Shown one piece after another: positions 22,701 through 23,184 of a stretch of 23,184 bases of DNA. A program made the position numbers and the translations under genes. The DNA is from a virus: positions 1 through 23,184 of the IMG/VR virus record IMGVR_UViG_3300042696_000039. One strand, 5' to 3'. How positions within the stretch are numbered: position 1 is the first letter of the stretch; each line of letters opens with the position of its first letter. Under the pieces are notes generated by a model. It searched no databases. It was not told the origin of the DNA and worked only from the letters and a program-made list of their open reading frames with translations.

Positions 22701-23184
22701 GGGCGCCTCGCTGCTGCGTCGCCGCGCCCCGGGATCCCGGAGCTGTTCGCGCCATGATGAACCCAAGCCCACGTGCGCCTCGGAATGTGGATCATCTTCG
22801 CCCCGGACTGCGCGCACCCCACGGTGAAGTGCCAGTCTTCGCCGCCCCGGTGCCCGCCGACGATGCTGTCCGGGGGCGGGTCGAAGAACCCGACCTGCTT
22901 GGCCAGCTCGGTGCGCACGAGCGTGGTGATGGTGGTCTGGTGCGGGTGCTGGGGGTCGAACTGCTTCCCGAAGTGGCCGAGGGGGTCGTTCGCGGGCCAG
23001 GGCTTCCCGTCGGGGAAGTGGACCATGTAGTAGGAGAAGACATAGTCCGCGCGGAAGATCTGCGCACCCTTCGCCAGCACCTTCAGGTGCTCGGGGTAGA
23101 ACCAGTCGTCCGAGTCGAGGAAGGCCACCCACTCGGTCTTCACCGCGTCGAGCGCCCGCTGCCGGGGGATGGCGGCGCCGTCGC
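22697..23184 (-). CDS. Family 2 glycosyltransferase, 5' truncated by window
   Basis: 161 residues are visible; the N-terminus, with the nucleotide-binding start of the GT-A fold, lies beyond the right edge. Visible motifs fit GT2: P-R-Q-R-A-L-D-A-V then EWVAFLDSDDWFYPEHL, where DSDD is the metal and nucleotide-sugar binding D-x-D, and later GGEDWHF, whose E-D is the usual base-containing motif. A GTG at 23143 is an internal codon, not the start, because the GT2 pattern continues upstream. The enzyme transfers a sugar from a nucleotide donor; donor and target cannot be read from sequence. Next to tail genes, a virion protein or host surface glycan is a likely target, by inference. Confidence 0.85.
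   Translation of the reverse strand, partial: DGAAIPRQRALDAVKTEWVAFLDSDDWFYPEHLKVLAKGAQIFRADYVFSYYMVHFPDGKPWPANDPLGHFGKQFDPQHPHQTTITTLVRTELAKQVGFFDPPPDSIVGGHRGGEDWHFTVGCAQSGAKMIHIPRRTWAWVHHGANSSGIPGRGDAAARRP

Noticed and set aside
1-23184. CRISPR array, insertion sequence, integrase or attachment site
   Set aside because: No regularly spaced repeats with unique spacers, no transposase or integrase motifs, and no long flanking direct repeats were seen.

Overview
This is the virion-structure module of a siphovirus (long, non-contractile tail), either a free phage or a prophage, from a high-GC actinobacterial host. Streptomyces or a close relative is the best guess: GC is high throughout, third codon positions are strongly G/C, GTG starts and GGAGG-type ribosome sites are common, and the protein families are the usual actinophage ones. 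No integrase, repressor, tRNA, attachment site or lysis gene is visible, so the window does not show whether the element is integrated.

Layout. Positions 1-135 hold the 5' end of a small basic minus-strand gene. From 219 to about 22233 everything real is on the plus strand, mostly as overlapping or closely spaced genes. Packaging comes first: small terminase, a zinc-finger/HNH (endonuclease VII-like) gene, large terminase. Head genes follow: SPP1-type portal, MuF-type minor head protein, acidic scaffold, HK97-fold major capsid protein. Next come an unknown protein, head-tail adaptor, stopper, HK97 gp10-like tail completion protein, tail terminator, two small unknown proteins and the tail tube protein. 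The tail tip end holds a tail assembly chaperone pair joined by a -1 frameshift at GGGAAAA, a 1542-residue tape measure protein with a C-terminal NlpC/P60-like domain, a distal tail protein, a 960-residue tip/hub protein with FN3-like domains, an unknown protein, a fibre-like protein and a 69-residue protein.

The strand then flips. Positions 22237-23184 carry a minus-strand operon read from outside the window: a family 2 glycosyltransferase (5' truncated), a 67-residue protein and an 87-residue coiled-coil protein, linked by 4-base overlaps.

How it works together. Terminase packages DNA through the portal into a shell built from capsid protein on scaffold. The adaptor, stopper and terminator join head and tail. 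The chaperones load the tape measure, which sets tail length and carries a peptidoglycan-directed domain. The distal tail, hub and fibre proteins form the adsorption tip. The glycosyltransferase is a candidate for modifying the virion or the host surface.

The parts most worth a second look are non-textbook ones: a near-identical 16-base element before both the terminase and portal genes; a promoter-plus-hairpin leader in front of the HNH gene; three consecutive inverted repeats before the capsid gene and one after it; and a 24-residue repeat with a 72-residue higher-order duplication at the tape measure N-terminus.
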